From NCBI GenBank assembly GCA_902762655.1, contig CACWOZ010000006.1, forward strand, positions 1-64,000: a stretch of DNA of 64,000 nucleotides, given 5' to 3'. Position numbers and translations under genes: made by a program. The notes under the pieces were generated by a model. That model had not been told where the DNA came from. It was given only the letters and a program-made list of their open reading frames with translations, and did no database searches. This document shows positions 1 through 9,719 of the stretch, one piece after another. The stretch comes from an uncultured Bacteroidia bacterium (GTDB lineage Bacteria > Bacteroidota > Bacteroidia > Bacteroidales > UBA932). The stretch's first letter is position 1. Every line of letters starts with the position of its first letter.

Positions 1-372
1 TGCCACAGAGCGAAATGGCAGACAAGGGAAGACAATTACTGGTCTCCTGCAATGAACAAAGGCAAAGCCCTTCCCCGCTACGCTAACCAGACTATCTATC
101 CTTATTCCGACTTCATCCAGCATCGCCTCTACATGGTGAACGACATCCATGGCACATGGTGCCGTACAACACCCCTCTGGGGACGCGGTCTGAGCCAGGC
201 CAACACAGGAGCGGGCGACCGCCTGCACGACTGCCGCGCACGCACCACCCTTGAGGCTATCATGTGGCACGGATACAGCAAACAGAGCGATGCCTACAAT
301 GCAACTGTTGAATTTTCGAAATTATCGAAGGAAGACAGGGATGCAGTCATTAAATTTGTAGACTCAATCTAA
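1..372 (+). CDS. Di-haem oxidoreductase family protein, C-terminal part
   Basis: The frame is open from the first base, so the gene starts outside the window and only about 123 C-terminal residues are seen. The pattern QTIYPYSDF, then TPLWGRGLS, then LHDCRARTTLEAIMWHG and a final LSKEDRDAVIKFVDSI tail matches the end of the bacterial di-haem cytochrome family (DUF1111, 'di-haem oxidoreductase, putative peroxidase'). The haem-binding CxxCH motifs would lie upstream and are not visible. The next gene, 6 bases on and in the same direction, is a cytochrome c assembly protein, which fits a periplasmic c-type cytochrome. Electron donor and substrate cannot be told. Confidence 0.8.
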   Translation, partial: CHRAKWQTREDNYWSPAMNKGKALPRYANQTIYPYSDFIQHRLYMVNDIHGTWCRTTPLWGRGLSQANTGAGDRLHDCRARTTLEAIMWHGYSKQSDAYNATVEFSKLSKEDRDAVIKFVDSI

Positions 373-378
373 AAGAGG

Positions 379-1566
379 ATGAATCAGAAGTTTTTCAAGC
401 ACATATCTTTTATTTCTCTGGCAGTCACCATCGTTGTGATGGTGGCTGCTACCATTGTAGAAAAGTTCCATGGCAGCGAATATGCGTTGGACACCATCTA
501 CCACTCTCCCGTATTTTTCGCCTTATGGGCTATTACTGCAATCTGTGGCCTCTGCTACATTTTCTCCGTGAAGATGCAGCGCAGCCCCATTACGCTCACA
601 CTGCACCTGTCTTTCGTTCTGATTCTGGTGGGGGCTCTGGTTACGCATCTGAGCGGTATCAGCGGAATGCTTCACCTGCGTGAAGGCGAAGTCGCGTCCA
701 GTTTCGAACTCGATGAGGGTGGATCGGCCGACCTGCCATTCAGCATCAGCCTGAACAAATTCGAAATCCAGTATTATCCCGACTCCAAGGCGCCGATGGG
801 CTATAGCAGTGAGGTCACAATCGACGGACTCCGGCAGACCATTTCCATGAACAATATAGCAAAGGTCAAGGGATACAGGCTCTATCAGGCAGACTACGAC
901 GAAGACCTCAAGGGTTCCGTGCTGGCAGTCAGCCGCGACCCATGGGGAATTGCCATTACCTATACGGCCTACCTGCTACTGCTGCTTTCCATGATTGGAT
1001 TCTTTTTCCAGAAAAGAAGTAACTTCAAAGCTATCGCTTTAAAGGTGAAGCCGCGCATTCCCCTGATCATTCTTGCAGCCTGCCTTGCCGGTGTTCTGAT
1101 CATGATGCGCAAATTCATATTCACAGGCGGTTCCCAGCTTATGCCGGTGCTTCGCACCCCCCTGCTGCAGGTCCATGTCATCAGCATCGTTCTGGGCTAT
1201 TTCATCTTCTTCTTTCTGCTTATCATTGGCATTGCCGGATTAATCGTTTCCAGAGAGGAATCTGAAAAATTGCGAGATCTCTCCACTATCCTGCTTTATC
1301 CGGCCGTATTCCTACTGACTTTCGGCACTTTCCTGGGTGCCGTATGGGCCAATATTTCCTGGGGCAACTACTGGGCCTGGGATCCCAAGGAGACCTGGGC
1401 ACTGATCACCCTCCTCATCTACGCGATTCCCATGCATCAGAAAACCCTTGGGTTCCTGCGCAATCCAAAAGCCTTCCATCTTTATTGCATACTCGCCTTC
1501 CTCAGCGTACTCATAACCTACTTCGGCGTGAATATGATTCTTGGTGGAATGCATAGTTATGCCTAA
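379..1566 (+). CDS. Cytochrome c biogenesis protein, ResB/CcsA-type fusion
   Basis: A 395-residue membrane protein. The N-terminal half has membrane segments and a ResB-like periplasmic portion (HLREGEVA, then GYRLYQADYDEDLKGS). The C-terminal half is a CcsA/CcsB haem-handling domain with the tryptophan-rich WWD-type motif WGNYWAWDPKETW at residues 328-340 and His residues in the flanking segments. Such proteins deliver haem across the inner membrane and attach it to apocytochromes (system II). It follows the di-haem cytochrome gene by 6 bases with AGAGG just before the ATG, so the two are probably co-transcribed. Its stop overlaps the end of the convergent next gene by 4 bases. Confidence 0.9.
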   Translation: MNQKFFKHISFISLAVTIVVMVAATIVEKFHGSEYALDTIYHSPVFFALWAITAICGLCYIFSVKMQRSPITLTLHLSFVLILVGALVTHLSGISGMLHLREGEVASSFELDEGGSADLPFSISLNKFEIQYYPDSKAPMGYSSEVTIDGLRQTISMNNIAKVKGYRLYQADYDEDLKGSVLAVSRDPWGIAITYTAYLLLLLSMIGFFFQKRSNFKAIALKVKPRIPLIILAACLAGVLIMMRKFIFTGGSQLMPVLRTPLLQVHVISIVLGYFIFFFLLIIGIAGLIVSREESEKLRDLSTILLYPAVFLLTFGTFLGAVWANISWGNYWAWDPKETWALITLLIYAIPMHQKTLGFLRNPKAFHLYCILAFLSVLITYFGVNMILGGMHSYA

Positions 1567-3164
1567 TAAACCCATATCTGGTATTGAATCTTGATATCCC
1601 TGGTGGAGATACGGAGATTCAGACGGTGGCGGAATCTTTTCTGTAGGTAGTTCAGACCCGCTACTAAAGACAGACTTCTTTTGCTGCCATACCATGCGGG
1701 TACGCTGAATGAGCCGGGGAGATCCCGCTCGTACGCATAGATGCGGGAGGTCCATCCATCCGTTTCACAAACTGTGCCCCGGAGAAATGCGGACCATTGC
1801 ACGCGTGCAGTATCGGAGGGACTCTTATATCCGATTTCAAGATACGCCAATGCCCCAGGATGCCGGGGTGTAACCTGCACGCCATTCAACCTCAGCGCAC
1901 CATGCAAGCCGCCTCTGTCAGCCTTCATGTCGCAGCGCAGATCATGCCTCCACTCCGCCTTGAAGGAATCTCCATTCGGGCTCAAAAACATACGTTCGGT
2001 CCATTTCAACACTGTTGTCATGGTCCATGCACCCGCCTTGAACTCCGGGCTGGCACTTATCACAGACTTGAATTGTTGGTAATTGTTTTTTCTGGCAGCC
2101 ATCCTCCCCGGGTGCAGAGCCATATCCACCGTTGCACTGAACCATCGCACCTGCATTCCGGTGGTAATCCCTGCCTCATCTTCCACCTTGCTTGCAGACC
2201 TTGCCGCTCCGGCAGAACCGGAAGCATACCCGGGAGCATAATAGCGTCCCAGCAACGCGACCGACACTTTGTATGCAGGCTCCCATTTCAGACCGGAGAG
2301 CACAGCCGCTTTCCCGGAAAAGGCAGCCTCGCCAAACAATTCCACATGTCCGAAAGCCTTCTTCCAATCCAGCGACATACCCCGGCCCTGACGCCCGATC
2401 ATGGCATTCAAGCCGGCTTTTCCACTGCCTCCGAACAAGGAAGCAGAACACACAAGTGTACCTTCCGTATCTAAAGCTGCCGACCCACTCAATCGTCGGC
2501 CGTCATATCCTGCTCCAAACCCGCGCCTTGATGGAGAGAATGATCCGGTTCCGGATATGCCTGAAGCATTCCTGCAGAAGGAAGATACCGTGGAAAAGCC
2601 ACTGAGCGAGAAGCCGCTCCATGCTAGCAGCCCCTGCCCAAAACGGGTATTGAAGTCACCCAGGACCATTTTCCACGGCCTCTTCCCGTAAATGCTCAGG
2701 CTACCCGTAAGTTCTTTCTTTCCAGATAGATAAATCTCCGCCCTTTCCCCATGCTTAAGATGATATTTTCCAGAGAAGGTCTGCTCTCCATCGCGGAACA
2801 CATCGCGTAGCATAAGTTCCTGCCTCAGGCGATTCCCGTGCTTTTTCCCAGCCGGAGAATGACTTTCGAAAGAAATAAATAGGCAAAGGGCCTCCGACAG
2901 TGCCGGCGTAAATCCAGGCACGGTACCCAATTCAGTCGCGGACAACACGTCTCCGGTACGCGAAATATAATCAAGCAGGCTCGCTACCTGATACTCGCTG
3001 AACAAGCCGCAGGAACGGAGCCTGCCATCAGATGCGATATTGATGCAAACGGGATGCGAGGCAAGGGACTCGAAGCGTTCCACTTCGCTCTCCCCCAGTT
3101 CTTCCATATTCCCTGCTCCGGTAAGCAGCAGGATGGCCTCCATTAGTGAAATCAACAGTCTCAT
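1563..3164 (-). CDS. Helix-hairpin-helix domain protein with predicted outer-membrane barrel
   Basis: 533 residues. After a short hydrophobic start, residues of about 15-100 carry helical repeats with helix-hairpin-helix character (LLDYISRTGDVLSATELGTVPGFTP), as in ComEA-like proteins. The remaining roughly 400 residues are alternating polar and aromatic strands rich in Gly, Ser and Trp (GKYHLKHGERAEIYLSGKK, FGQGLLAWSGFSLSGF), typical of a beta-barrel. Bacteroidetes carry a conserved family of this layout with no established function. A role in DNA uptake is only suggested by the HhH region. It is convergent with the cytochrome assembly gene and stands alone. Confidence 0.7.
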   Translation of the reverse strand: MRLLISLMEAILLLTGAGNMEELGESEVERFESLASHPVCINIASDGRLRSCGLFSEYQVASLLDYISRTGDVLSATELGTVPGFTPALSEALCLFISFESHSPAGKKHGNRLRQELMLRDVFRDGEQTFSGKYHLKHGERAEIYLSGKKELTGSLSIYGKRPWKMVLGDFNTRFGQGLLAWSGFSLSGFSTVSSFCRNASGISGTGSFSPSRRGFGAGYDGRRLSGSAALDTEGTLVCSASLFGGSGKAGLNAMIGRQGRGMSLDWKKAFGHVELFGEAAFSGKAAVLSGLKWEPAYKVSVALLGRYYAPGYASGSAGAARSASKVEDEAGITTGMQVRWFSATVDMALHPGRMAARKNNYQQFKSVISASPEFKAGAWTMTTVLKWTERMFLSPNGDSFKAEWRHDLRCDMKADRGGLHGALRLNGVQVTPRHPGALAYLEIGYKSPSDTARVQWSAFLRGTVCETDGWTSRIYAYERDLPGSFSVPAWYGSKRSLSLVAGLNYLQKRFRHRLNLRISTRDIKIQYQIWVY

Positions 3165-3232
3165 AGTCGCAAGTTAAGCAGCCGGAAAGACAATGTCAAT
3201 CAAAAAAATGCATTGTAAAAACTTTTTTTAAG

Positions 3233-3262
3233 TTTGCGTATCGGAAATGTTTTGTAACTTTA
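3233..3262 (+). promoter_or_regulatory. Bacteroidetes-type promoter of hpt-adk
   Basis: TTTG at 3233-3236 and TAACTTTA at 3255-3262 (7 of 8 matches to TAnnTTTG), 18 bases apart, 18 bases ahead of the hpt start codon. Confidence 0.55.
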
Positions 3263-3280
3263 TGCACTCATTTATCAAAA

Positions 3281-3847
3281 ATGGATAAAGTTTATATTCA
3301 CGACAAGGTCTTCGTACCTTTCATGCCCTACGGGCAAATCTCCCAACTCATTGATGGAGTGGCAAATAAACTCAACAAAGATTTTTGCACCCCCGGTCAC
3401 ACCTACACCGAAGCCGGCCAGAACGATGTTCCGGTTCTCCTTTGCGTCCTCCATGGTTCCATCATGTTCACCGGTGAACTTTTGCAGCGCCTGAACTTTC
3501 CAGTCGAGCTCGCATCGATGAAGCTTTCCTCCTACGTGGGCACGACTTCCACCGGAGTGATCCGCGAAACCATGCCTCTTACCACTGACATCAAAGGCAG
3601 AACCGTTATCGTCTGTGAAGATATCGTGGACACCGGCAACACCATCATGGAACTCAAGCAGAAACTTCTCGACAAGGGAGCCAGGGACGTACGCATCTGC
3701 ACCATGCTCCTCAAGCCCGAGGTCTTCTGCGGACGCTGCAAACTCGACTATGTGGGAGCAGAGATTCCCAACCGCTTCATCGTAGGCTTCGGCCTCGATT
3801 ACGACGAGCTGGGGCGCAACCTCAAGGATATATATGTATTAGAATAA
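3281..3847 (+). CDS. hpt: Hypoxanthine phosphoribosyltransferase
   Basis: 188 residues, the usual length for the enzyme that joins hypoxanthine (and often guanine) to PRPP to give IMP/GMP in purine salvage. The PRPP-binding loop VIVCEDIVDTGNTIM lies at residues 109-123 with the two acidic residues and the DTGNT core. LHGS at 58-61 and KLSSY at 81-85 match conserved family positions. It is the first gene of a pair with adk (7-base gap), an arrangement that puts nucleotide salvage and adenylate balance under one promoter. Confidence 0.95.
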   Translation: MDKVYIHDKVFVPFMPYGQISQLIDGVANKLNKDFCTPGHTYTEAGQNDVPVLLCVLHGSIMFTGELLQRLNFPVELASMKLSSYVGTTSTGVIRETMPLTTDIKGRTVIVCEDIVDTGNTIMELKQKLLDKGARDVRICTMLLKPEVFCGRCKLDYVGAEIPNRFIVGFGLDYDELGRNLKDIYVLE

Positions 3848-3854
3848 CAATCAT

Positions 3855-4427
3855 ATGAAGTATTTCATCATATTCGGCCCTCCTGGAGCCGGTAAAGGGA
3901 CTCACGCCGCCCCTATGGTAAAGAGATATAATCTCAAACACATCTCTACCGGCGAACTTCTCCGCAGCGAGATAGCTGCTGGCACCGAACTTGGCAAACA
4001 GGCCCAGGCGCTCATTGAAAAAGGCGACTTCGTACCCGACGTAGTAGTCGAAGGAATGATAGCCAACTGCTTTGCAGCCAATCCCCATGTGAACGGATTC
4101 CTCCTTGACGGATTTCCCCGCACCATTCAGCAGGCCATAGACTTGGACGAGATGCTTGAATCCCGCGACGAGTATGTTACCGGGGTCATCTCCCTGATGA
4201 TTCCCGACGAGGAAATCAAGTCACGCATCAAGGGCCGCGCCCTCGTCGAAGGTCGCGCCGATGATGCCAACGACGAAACCATCGCCAACCGTATCCGCAC
4301 CTACCACGATAAGACAGAGCCCCTTATCCAGGTATACAAGGAAAAGGGCATCTATCACGAAATCAACGGCATAGGCACAATCGAAGAAGTGCAGAAGCGC
4401 GTTTTCGAGTTGATGGATACCCTATAG
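3855..4427 (+). CDS. adk: Adenylate kinase
   Basis: 190 residues. The enzyme interconverts ATP + AMP and 2 ADP in the cytoplasm. The P-loop FGPPGAGKGTHA is at residues 6-17 and FLLDGFPRTIQQA is the AMP-binding DGFPR motif. The lid is of the short type: GRALVEGRADDANDETI replaces the longer zinc- or H-bond-stabilised lid, explaining a length below the 214 residues of the E. coli enzyme. It sits directly after hpt and ends two bases before the convergent murF. Confidence 0.95.
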   Translation: MKYFIIFGPPGAGKGTHAAPMVKRYNLKHISTGELLRSEIAAGTELGKQAQALIEKGDFVPDVVVEGMIANCFAANPHVNGFLLDGFPRTIQQAIDLDEMLESRDEYVTGVISLMIPDEEIKSRIKGRALVEGRADDANDETIANRIRTYHDKTEPLIQVYKEKGIYHEINGIGTIEEVQKRVFELMDTL

Positions 4428-4429
4428 TA

Positions 4430-5737
4430 TCAGAGTTCGGGAATCGCTTTTTCCATCTTTATTCCGCGGGAACCTTTCACTAGAATGGTTTTACCGCGGA
4501 ATTTCTCTACATTGCCGCGAATGTATTCAGCCAAACTGTCGGAAGTGGGGAAACATCCAAGGATGAGAGGGTGTTCAACAAGAGCCTTGCCAAATTCTTC
4601 CCCCACAAGATATGCCGGAATGCCGGATGAAATCAATTTGCGGACAATGTTCTTATGTTCCTCTACCGAAGCCTCACCCAGTTCGCGCATGTCTCCAAGG
4701 AGAGCGAGTTTGTCTGATGCCTGCAAAGCCGCGAGATTGTCGATGGCAAGCCCCATGGAACTGGGATTGGCATTGTAGGCATCTACTATGAGGGTGTTTC
4801 TGCCGGTTTTCACCAACTGCGAGCGGTTGTTGGAAGGTTCGTAGGTCTCGATGGCGTGGATGGCATCGGCCTTGGGCACGCCGAAATACTGTGAAATCGA
4901 GAAAGCTGCAAGAACGTTGTCGGCATTGTAGGCTCCTACAAGACGTGTATGGATAACATCCGCCCCGATACGCAGCGAGAGGAAAGGGTTATCCTCGCTG
5001 GTAGGAAGGACCTCGGCATCCATCGATTCCATGCTGAACTCCCACTGATGGCAGGGTTGCCTACGCGCGGCGGCAGCAAGGTCGGGATGGCCGGTGTTCA
5101 CGAAGATAACGGATCCCTTATGGGCGCCCAGCCATTTGTATAGTTCTGTCTTGGCGGCAAGAACTCCTTCGTAGGAACCGAAACCGAGCAGATGGGCCTT
5201 CCCTACATTGGTAATATAGCCATAATCTGGCTGGCTCACCTTGACGAGTTTGGCTATGTCGTCGGGATGGTTTGCCCCCATCTCCACTACCGCCATCTCC
5301 GTGTCAGGAGAGATGGAAAGCAGGGTAAGAGGTACGCCTATGTCGTTATTGAGATTGCCTTTTGTGGCTGCGACCTTGAATTTTGCCCTCAATGCCGCAG
5401 TAATCAGTTCTTTTGTAGTAGTCTTCCCATTAGTGCCTGTCAGACCTATGACCGGCAGTCCAAGGGTCTTGCGGTGATGTATCGCCAGTTCCTGAAGGCT
5501 CCTGAACGGATCCTGGACAGGAATTATCTGCCCTTTGCTTTTCGCGGAGGGCCAGGCATCAGCATTGACGACGGCGTATGACGCCCCCGCCTCGAGGGCC
5601 TTCAGCGCATAATCATTTCCATCGAAATTCTCTCCGCGAAGTGCAAAGAAGATTGCCCCCGCAGGGATAGAACGACTGTCGGTACTCACCTGGCACCCGC
5701 AATCGCAATACAACTTATAAAGTTCTTCCGTACTCAT
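4430..5737 (-). CDS. murF: UDP-N-acetylmuramoyl-tripeptide--D-alanyl-D-alanine ligase
   Basis: 435 residues. It adds D-Ala-D-Ala to the UDP-MurNAc-tripeptide in the last cytoplasmic step of peptidoglycan precursor synthesis, using ATP. The N-terminal substrate domain has the [23 protein letters not shown] pattern. The Mur-ligase P-loop [13 protein letters not shown] is at residues 98-110, followed by [11 protein letters not shown] and, in the C-terminal domain, [11 protein letters not shown]. Last gene of the leftward tgt-lptG-dut-murF operon; its ATG overlaps the dut stop by 4 bases. Confidence 0.96.
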   Translation of the reverse strand: MSTEELYKLYCDCGCQVSTDSRSIPAGAIFFALRGENFDGNDYALKALEAGASYAVVNADAWPSAKSKGQIIPVQDPFRSLQELAIHHRKTLGLPVIGLTGTNGKTTTKELITAALRAKFKVAATKGNLNNDIGVPLTLLSISPDTEMAVVEMGANHPDDIAKLVKVSQPDYGYITNVGKAHLLGFGSYEGVLAAKTELYKWLGAHKGSVIFVNTGHPDLAAAARRQPCHQWEFSMESMDAEVLPTSEDNPFLSLRIGADVIHTRLVGAYNADNVLAAFSISQYFGVPKADAIHAIETYEPSNNRSQLVKTGRNTLIVDAYNANPSSMGLAIDNLAALQASDKLALLGDMRELGEASVEEHKNIVRKLISSGIPAYLVGEEFGKALVEHPLILGCFPTSDSLAEYIRGNVEKFRGKTILVKGSRGIKMEKAIPEL

Positions 5738-6168
5738 TTTGTACCAGTACTTCCGAAGCCCCCTTCTCCGCGCTCGGTAGCGCCAAGTTCAGAGACTTCC
5801 TCCCAATCTATCTTCTCATGTTTTGCAAGCACCAGCTGCGCTATGCGCTCGCCTGGCTCGACAGTGAACGGCTCGTCTGAAAGATTGACCAGAATCACAT
5901 TCACTTCCCCGCGGTAGTCCGCATCGATGGTTCCCGGAGTATTCAGCACGGTTATCCCCTTTTTGGCGGCAAGGCCGCTGCGGGGGCGCACCTGCACCTC
6001 ATATCCTACCGGAATCTCCAGAAACAGGCCCGTAGGAATCATTGCGCGCTGAAGAGGCTTCAGCACGACTGGCGATTCCAGGGAAGCACGCACGTCCATC
6101 CCGGCCGATGCCAGGGTAGCGTACTGCGGAAGGGTATTATTACCCTTGTTAACAACCTTCACTGTCAT
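5734..6168 (-). CDS. dut: dUTP diphosphatase
   Basis: 144 residues; hydrolyses dUTP to dUMP, keeping uracil out of DNA and feeding dTMP synthesis. All five dUTPase motifs can be followed: [43 protein letters not shown] and the C-terminal arm [10 protein letters not shown]. The frame is open further upstream, but the ATG at 6168 overlaps the lptG stop codon and gives the normal length, so it is the chosen start. It also overlaps murF by 4 bases, indicating translational coupling. Confidence 0.95.
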   Translation of the reverse strand: MTVKVVNKGNNTLPQYATLASAGMDVRASLESPVVLKPLQRAMIPTGLFLEIPVGYEVQVRPRSGLAAKKGITVLNTPGTIDADYRGEVNVILVNLSDEPFTVEPGERIAQLVLAKHEKIDWEEVSELGATERGEGGFGSTGTK

Positions 6169-7244
6169 TACTTCTGTGCTTTTGTATAAAGGAAAACTGT
6201 AATCAATGCAAACACCAGATTCGGTATCCACAGGGCTATCGCGGCCGGCATGGTGCCGGCATAGACGAACATCTGGGAGAAGCGCAGGAAAAGGATGTAC
6301 GTGAATGCCAGGGCGATTCCGACGCCCAGATTCCACCCTATGCCGCCACGTTTCTTGCGGGAAGACAGGCACACCCCCATTATTGTCAGGATAATGGCAG
6401 AGAACGGCATGGCGAAGCGGTTATGCAGTTCAATTTCAGCAAACATGACATTTGCGTCGCCACGCATGTCCTGCGTTTTTATAAGTTGGTTAAGATCTTT
6501 GATAGGCAGCGTTTCCACAGTCTTCTCATTACGGTAGAAGTCGGTCACGGTCAGTTCGATGGCCGTATCTTTCTTTTCTCCGCAGGTGATATGGTCTTCG
6601 AGCCCGGATGCATAGTCACGTATGAACCAGTTGCGCAGCCTCCAGCACTGCTGAGTGCTGTCCCAGACAGCGGAATCTGCCTCCAGTTTGCTCTTTAGCT
6701 TGTTGTTCTCGATAGTCTCAAGAGTGAACTTATATGCGGTATTGTTCCAGCGGCTGAAAGATTCCACATACACGAACTGCCCTGGGGCAATCTGGTAGTG
6801 GACATTTCGGAACTTGATACTCCTGGCCTTTATATATTTGTCTTCAAAGGCGGTCCTGGTGACATTCGACCTGGGAATCACATATAGATTGAGCCCTAGC
6901 GAAAGCATGGCAATCAGTATGGCGCAGCCCATGTATGGCAACAGGATGCGCACATAACTTATTCCGCCGGAGAGCATGGCTATGAACTCTGAATTGGCGG
7001 CCATCCTGGAAGTGAAAAAGATAACTGTTATGAACACGAACAAAGGGCTGAACATGTTGATGAAATACGGCACAAAGTTCATGTAATAATCGAAGATGAT
7101 GGCCTTGATGGGGGCTTCGTTCTTCACAAAATAGTCAACTTTTTCGGAAATGTCGAAGATAATGACGATGCCGATAATGAGCAGCAACGCCATGAAGAAG
7201 GTCGTGATGAACTTCTTTGATATGTAGAGGTCGAGTTTCCTCAT
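6168..7244 (-). CDS. lptG: LptF/LptG-family permease (lipopolysaccharide export)
   Basis: 358 residues with a YjgP/YjgQ layout: an N-terminal membrane segment pair ([20 protein letters not shown]), a further pair near residue 100, a large periplasmic domain in the middle, and three C-terminal segments ([21 protein letters not shown]). This is an inner-membrane component of the LptBFG ABC exporter that extracts LPS for the outer membrane. LptF and LptG are hard to separate by eye; the symbol follows the common Bacteroidetes arrangement beside tgt. The start at 7244 overlaps the tgt stop; an upstream ATG at 7283 would run well into tgt. Confidence 0.82.
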   Translation of the reverse strand: MRKLDLYISKKFITTFFMALLLIIGIVIIFDISEKVDYFVKNEAPIKAIIFDYYMNFVPYFINMFSPLFVFITVIFFTSRMAANSEFIAMLSGGISYVRILLPYMGCAILIAMLSLGLNLYVIPRSNVTRTAFEDKYIKARSIKFRNVHYQIAPGQFVYVESFSRWNNTAYKFTLETIENNKLKSKLEADSAVWDSTQQCWRLRNWFIRDYASGLEDHITCGEKKDTAIELTVTDFYRNEKTVETLPIKDLNQLIKTQDMRGDANVMFAEIELHNRFAMPFSAIILTIMGVCLSSRKKRGGIGWNLGVGIALAFTYILFLRFSQMFVYAGTMPAAIALWIPNLVFALITVFLYTKAQK

Positions 7245-8371
7245 AATCTCCTTGTTATCTTGGCTACGGCGGCATCCTTCCATGATGCGAAATCGCCGGC
7301 CTCTATATGGGCCCTCGCCTGACGCACCAAATCAAGATAGAAGGCGAGATTGTGCTCGCTGGCTATCATGCCTGCGAACATCTCGCCGGAAATGAAGAGA
7401 TGCCTGAGATAGGCCTTGCTGTATGTATGGTCAACAAATGACGTGCCCGCCGGATCAAGAGGCGAGAAATCGTCCTTCCACTTTTCGTTACGCATGTTCA
7501 TGATGCCGTTCCAGGTGAACAGCATGCCGTTGCGGCCGTTCCTGGTAGGCATCACGCAGTCGAACATGTCCACTCCGCGGGCAATGCCTTCGAGGATGTT
7601 GGCGGGCGTTCCCACCCCCATGAGATATCGGGGACGGTCGTCCGGAAGAATGGGGCAGACCAATTCCAGCATCTCGTACATCTTTTCTGTCGGCTCCCCT
7701 ACCGCCAGACCGCCGATAGCATAGCCGTCAGCATCGAACTGGACGGCATGGTCCACAGCCTCTTTGCGTAGATCGGGATAGACGCAGCCCTGCACGATGG
7801 GGAAGAAAGTCTGCTCGTAACCATAGAGGGGCTCTGTTTCGCGGAAGCGCCTGGCATAACGCTCAAGCCACCCCTTGGTGAGATTCAGGCTCTTCCTGGC
7901 ATAGGCATGGTCTGCATCTCCGGGGCAGCATTCGTCAAGTGCCATGCAGATATCCGCACCAATAATGCGCTGGGTGTCTACATTGTTCTCGGGAGTGAAA
8001 GTGTGCCGGCTGCCGTCGATATGGCTCTGGAAAGTGCATCCTTCCGGAGTGAGTTTGCGTATGGGGCTGAGGCTGAACACCTGGAATCCGCCACTGTCGG
8101 TGAGGATGGGACGGTCCCAGTTTTCGAACTTGTGCAGACCTCCGGCCGCCTTGAGGATATCCAGCCCGGGACGAAGGTAGAGATGATATGTGTTGCCGAG
8201 GATTATTTCGGCCTTTACATCTTCCTTCAAGTCTTTATGATAAACCCCCTTAACGGACCCGACGGTGCCTACAGGCATGAAGATCGGAGTGCGTATGTCG
8301 CCATGGCCGGTGTGCAGTACTCCGCACCGGGCGGCGGAATGAGGGTCTGAATGTATCTTTTCAAATTTCAT
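7241..8371 (-). CDS. tgt: tRNA-guanine transglycosylase
   Basis: 376 residues. It swaps guanine-34 of tRNAs with GUN anticodons for the queuosine precursor. The general acid/base Asp is in LTDSGGFQVFS (Asp92) and the nucleophile in MFDCVMPTRNGR (Asp271). GGLAVGEP is the conserved base-binding loop. Odd point: the usual zinc site CxCxxC near residue 310 is absent; the segment reads PLDPAGTSFVDHTYSKAYLRH, with the following SKAYLRHLF helix intact. First gene of a four-gene overlapping operon with lptG, dut and murF. Confidence 0.95.
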   Translation of the reverse strand: MKFEKIHSDPHSAARCGVLHTGHGDIRTPIFMPVGTVGSVKGVYHKDLKEDVKAEIILGNTYHLYLRPGLDILKAAGGLHKFENWDRPILTDSGGFQVFSLSPIRKLTPEGCTFQSHIDGSRHTFTPENNVDTQRIIGADICMALDECCPGDADHAYARKSLNLTKGWLERYARRFRETEPLYGYEQTFFPIVQGCVYPDLRKEAVDHAVQFDADGYAIGGLAVGEPTEKMYEMLELVCPILPDDRPRYLMGVGTPANILEGIARGVDMFDCVMPTRNGRNGMLFTWNGIMNMRNEKWKDDFSPLDPAGTSFVDHTYSKAYLRHLFISGEMFAGMIASEHNLAFYLDLVRQARAHIEAGDFASWKDAAVAKITRRL

Positions 8372-8375
8372 CTTT

Positions 8376-8383
8376 CAAAGATA
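8376..8383 (-). promoter_or_regulatory. Candidate -7 box for tgt
   Basis: TATCTTTG read on the minus strand, matching TAnnTTTG, only 4 bases upstream of the tgt ATG. That would give a very short or leaderless transcript. No clear TTTG was seen at the -33 position. Confidence 0.35.
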
Positions 8384-8404
8384 AGCAAATTAGCAGAAAA
8401 ACGC

Positions 8405-8412
8405 TAAATTTG
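8405..8412 (+). promoter_or_regulatory. -7 box for the nucleoside transporter
   Basis: TAAATTTG matches the Bacteroidetes -7 element TAnnTTTG, 23 bases ahead of the ATG at 8436. It lies divergently to the tgt promoter in a 64-base intergenic region. Confidence 0.5.
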
Positions 8413-8435
8413 TCCGTTCAACAAACCACAGAATA

Positions 8436-9719
8436 ATGAAAAACCGACAACTTACCATCAGGCTCATCCTGATGAATTTCCTCCAGTATGCAGCATGGGG
8501 CGCATATCTTACCTCGCTCGGCCGTTACCTCGGCAATGTTGGTCTGGGCCCCCAGATAAAATGGTTCTTCGCCATGCAGGGCATCGTATCCATATTCATG
8601 CCCACACTCATGGGGATTGTCGCCGACCGCTACATACAGGCTCAGAAAACACTCTCGCTTTGCCATGGGCTGGCCGGCATTTTCATGATAGCAGCCGGCA
8701 TGTACTGCATGAACTCCGGTTCCGCCATTGCATTTGCTCCGCTGTTCATTCTCTACAGCCTGAGCGTTGCGTTCTACATGCCCACAATCGCAATCTCCAA
8801 TTCGGTAGCATACAACGCACTCGGTAAGGCCGGGATGGATCCTGTCAAGGATTTCCCGCCCATCCGCGTGTTCGGCACAATAGGTTTCATCTGCAGCATG
8901 CTGCTCACCAACTTCCTCAAGATAGGCGGTGTGGCCATGCAGGACAATTACACGCAGCTGATTTCTTCAGGTCTGATCTCACTGGTGCTCTGCGCCTATG
9001 CACTCACGATGCCCGCCTGCGAAATAAATCGCGGTGAGAGCAAGAGTCTCGCAGAAGCCTTCGGTCTCAAGGCATTCAGTCTGTTCAAAGACGGTCAGTT
9101 CGCCATCTTCTTCATATTCAGCATGTTGCTTGGCGCTTCACTGCAGATTACCAATGGCTACGCAAACACTTTCCTAGGTTCCTTCGCAGCGGACCCCGCC
9201 CTTGCAAATACATTTGCAGTCAAGAACTCCAACGCGCTTATCGCCATCAGCCAGGCATCCGAAACCCTGTGCATCCTGCTGATACCGATATGCATGAAGA
9301 AATTCGGCATCAAGAAGGTGATGCTCATCGCCATGTTCGCATGGGTATTCCGCTTCGGCTTCTTCGGCCTGGGAAATCCTTCCATGCCAGGCGTCCTGCT
9401 GTTCGTGCTCAGTTGCATAGTCTATGGCGTGGCCTTTGACTTCTTCAACATCTCCGGCTCTCTCTATGTCAACGAGAACACAACCCCGGACATCCGTTCC
9501 AGCGCCCAGGGCGTGTTCATGCTTATGACCAACGGTCTCGGTGCTACCATAGGTACACTTGCCGCAGGAAAGGTAGTAGAGGCTTGCGACGTTTTCAACA
9601 CACCTGCGAACTGGGCTAATGCCTGGTACATCTTCGCAGGATATGCCTGCGTGGTAGGTGTGCTCTTCGCAATCCTCTTCAAAGACCCACGGAAGAAGGT
9701 CAGCTCCAAGGCGGAATAA
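8436..9719 (+). CDS. MFS nucleoside transporter (NupG/NHS type)
   Basis: 427 residues, about 12 predicted membrane segments. The opening MNFLQYAAWGAYLTSLGRYLG, the FFAMQGIVSIFMPTLMGIVADR loop and the later SAQGVFMLMTNGLGATIGTLAAG segment match the nucleoside:H+ symporter family of the major facilitator superfamily. It would import nucleosides through the inner membrane, fitting the purine salvage gene hpt 5 kb away. Single gene with its own promoter; its end overlaps the convergent pilus operon by 20 bases. Confidence 0.85.
   Translation: MKNRQLTIRLILMNFLQYAAWGAYLTSLGRYLGNVGLGPQIKWFFAMQGIVSIFMPTLMGIVADRYIQAQKTLSLCHGLAGIFMIAAGMYCMNSGSAIAFAPLFILYSLSVAFYMPTIAISNSVAYNALGKAGMDPVKDFPPIRVFGTIGFICSMLLTNFLKIGGVAMQDNYTQLISSGLISLVLCAYALTMPACEINRGESKSLAEAFGLKAFSLFKDGQFAIFFIFSMLLGASLQITNGYANTFLGSFAADPALANTFAVKNSNALIAISQASETLCILLIPICMKKFGIKKVMLIAMFAWVFRFGFFGLGNPSMPGVLLFVLSCIVYGVAFDFFNISGSLYVNENTTPDIRSSAQGVFMLMTNGLGATIGTLAAGKVVEACDVFNTPANWANAWYIFAGYACVVGVLFAILFKDPRKKVSSKAE

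Noticed and set aside
1312-1755. 147-codon minus-strand frame over the end of the cytochrome assembly gene
   Set aside because: Antisense to the WWD-motif region; no independent support.
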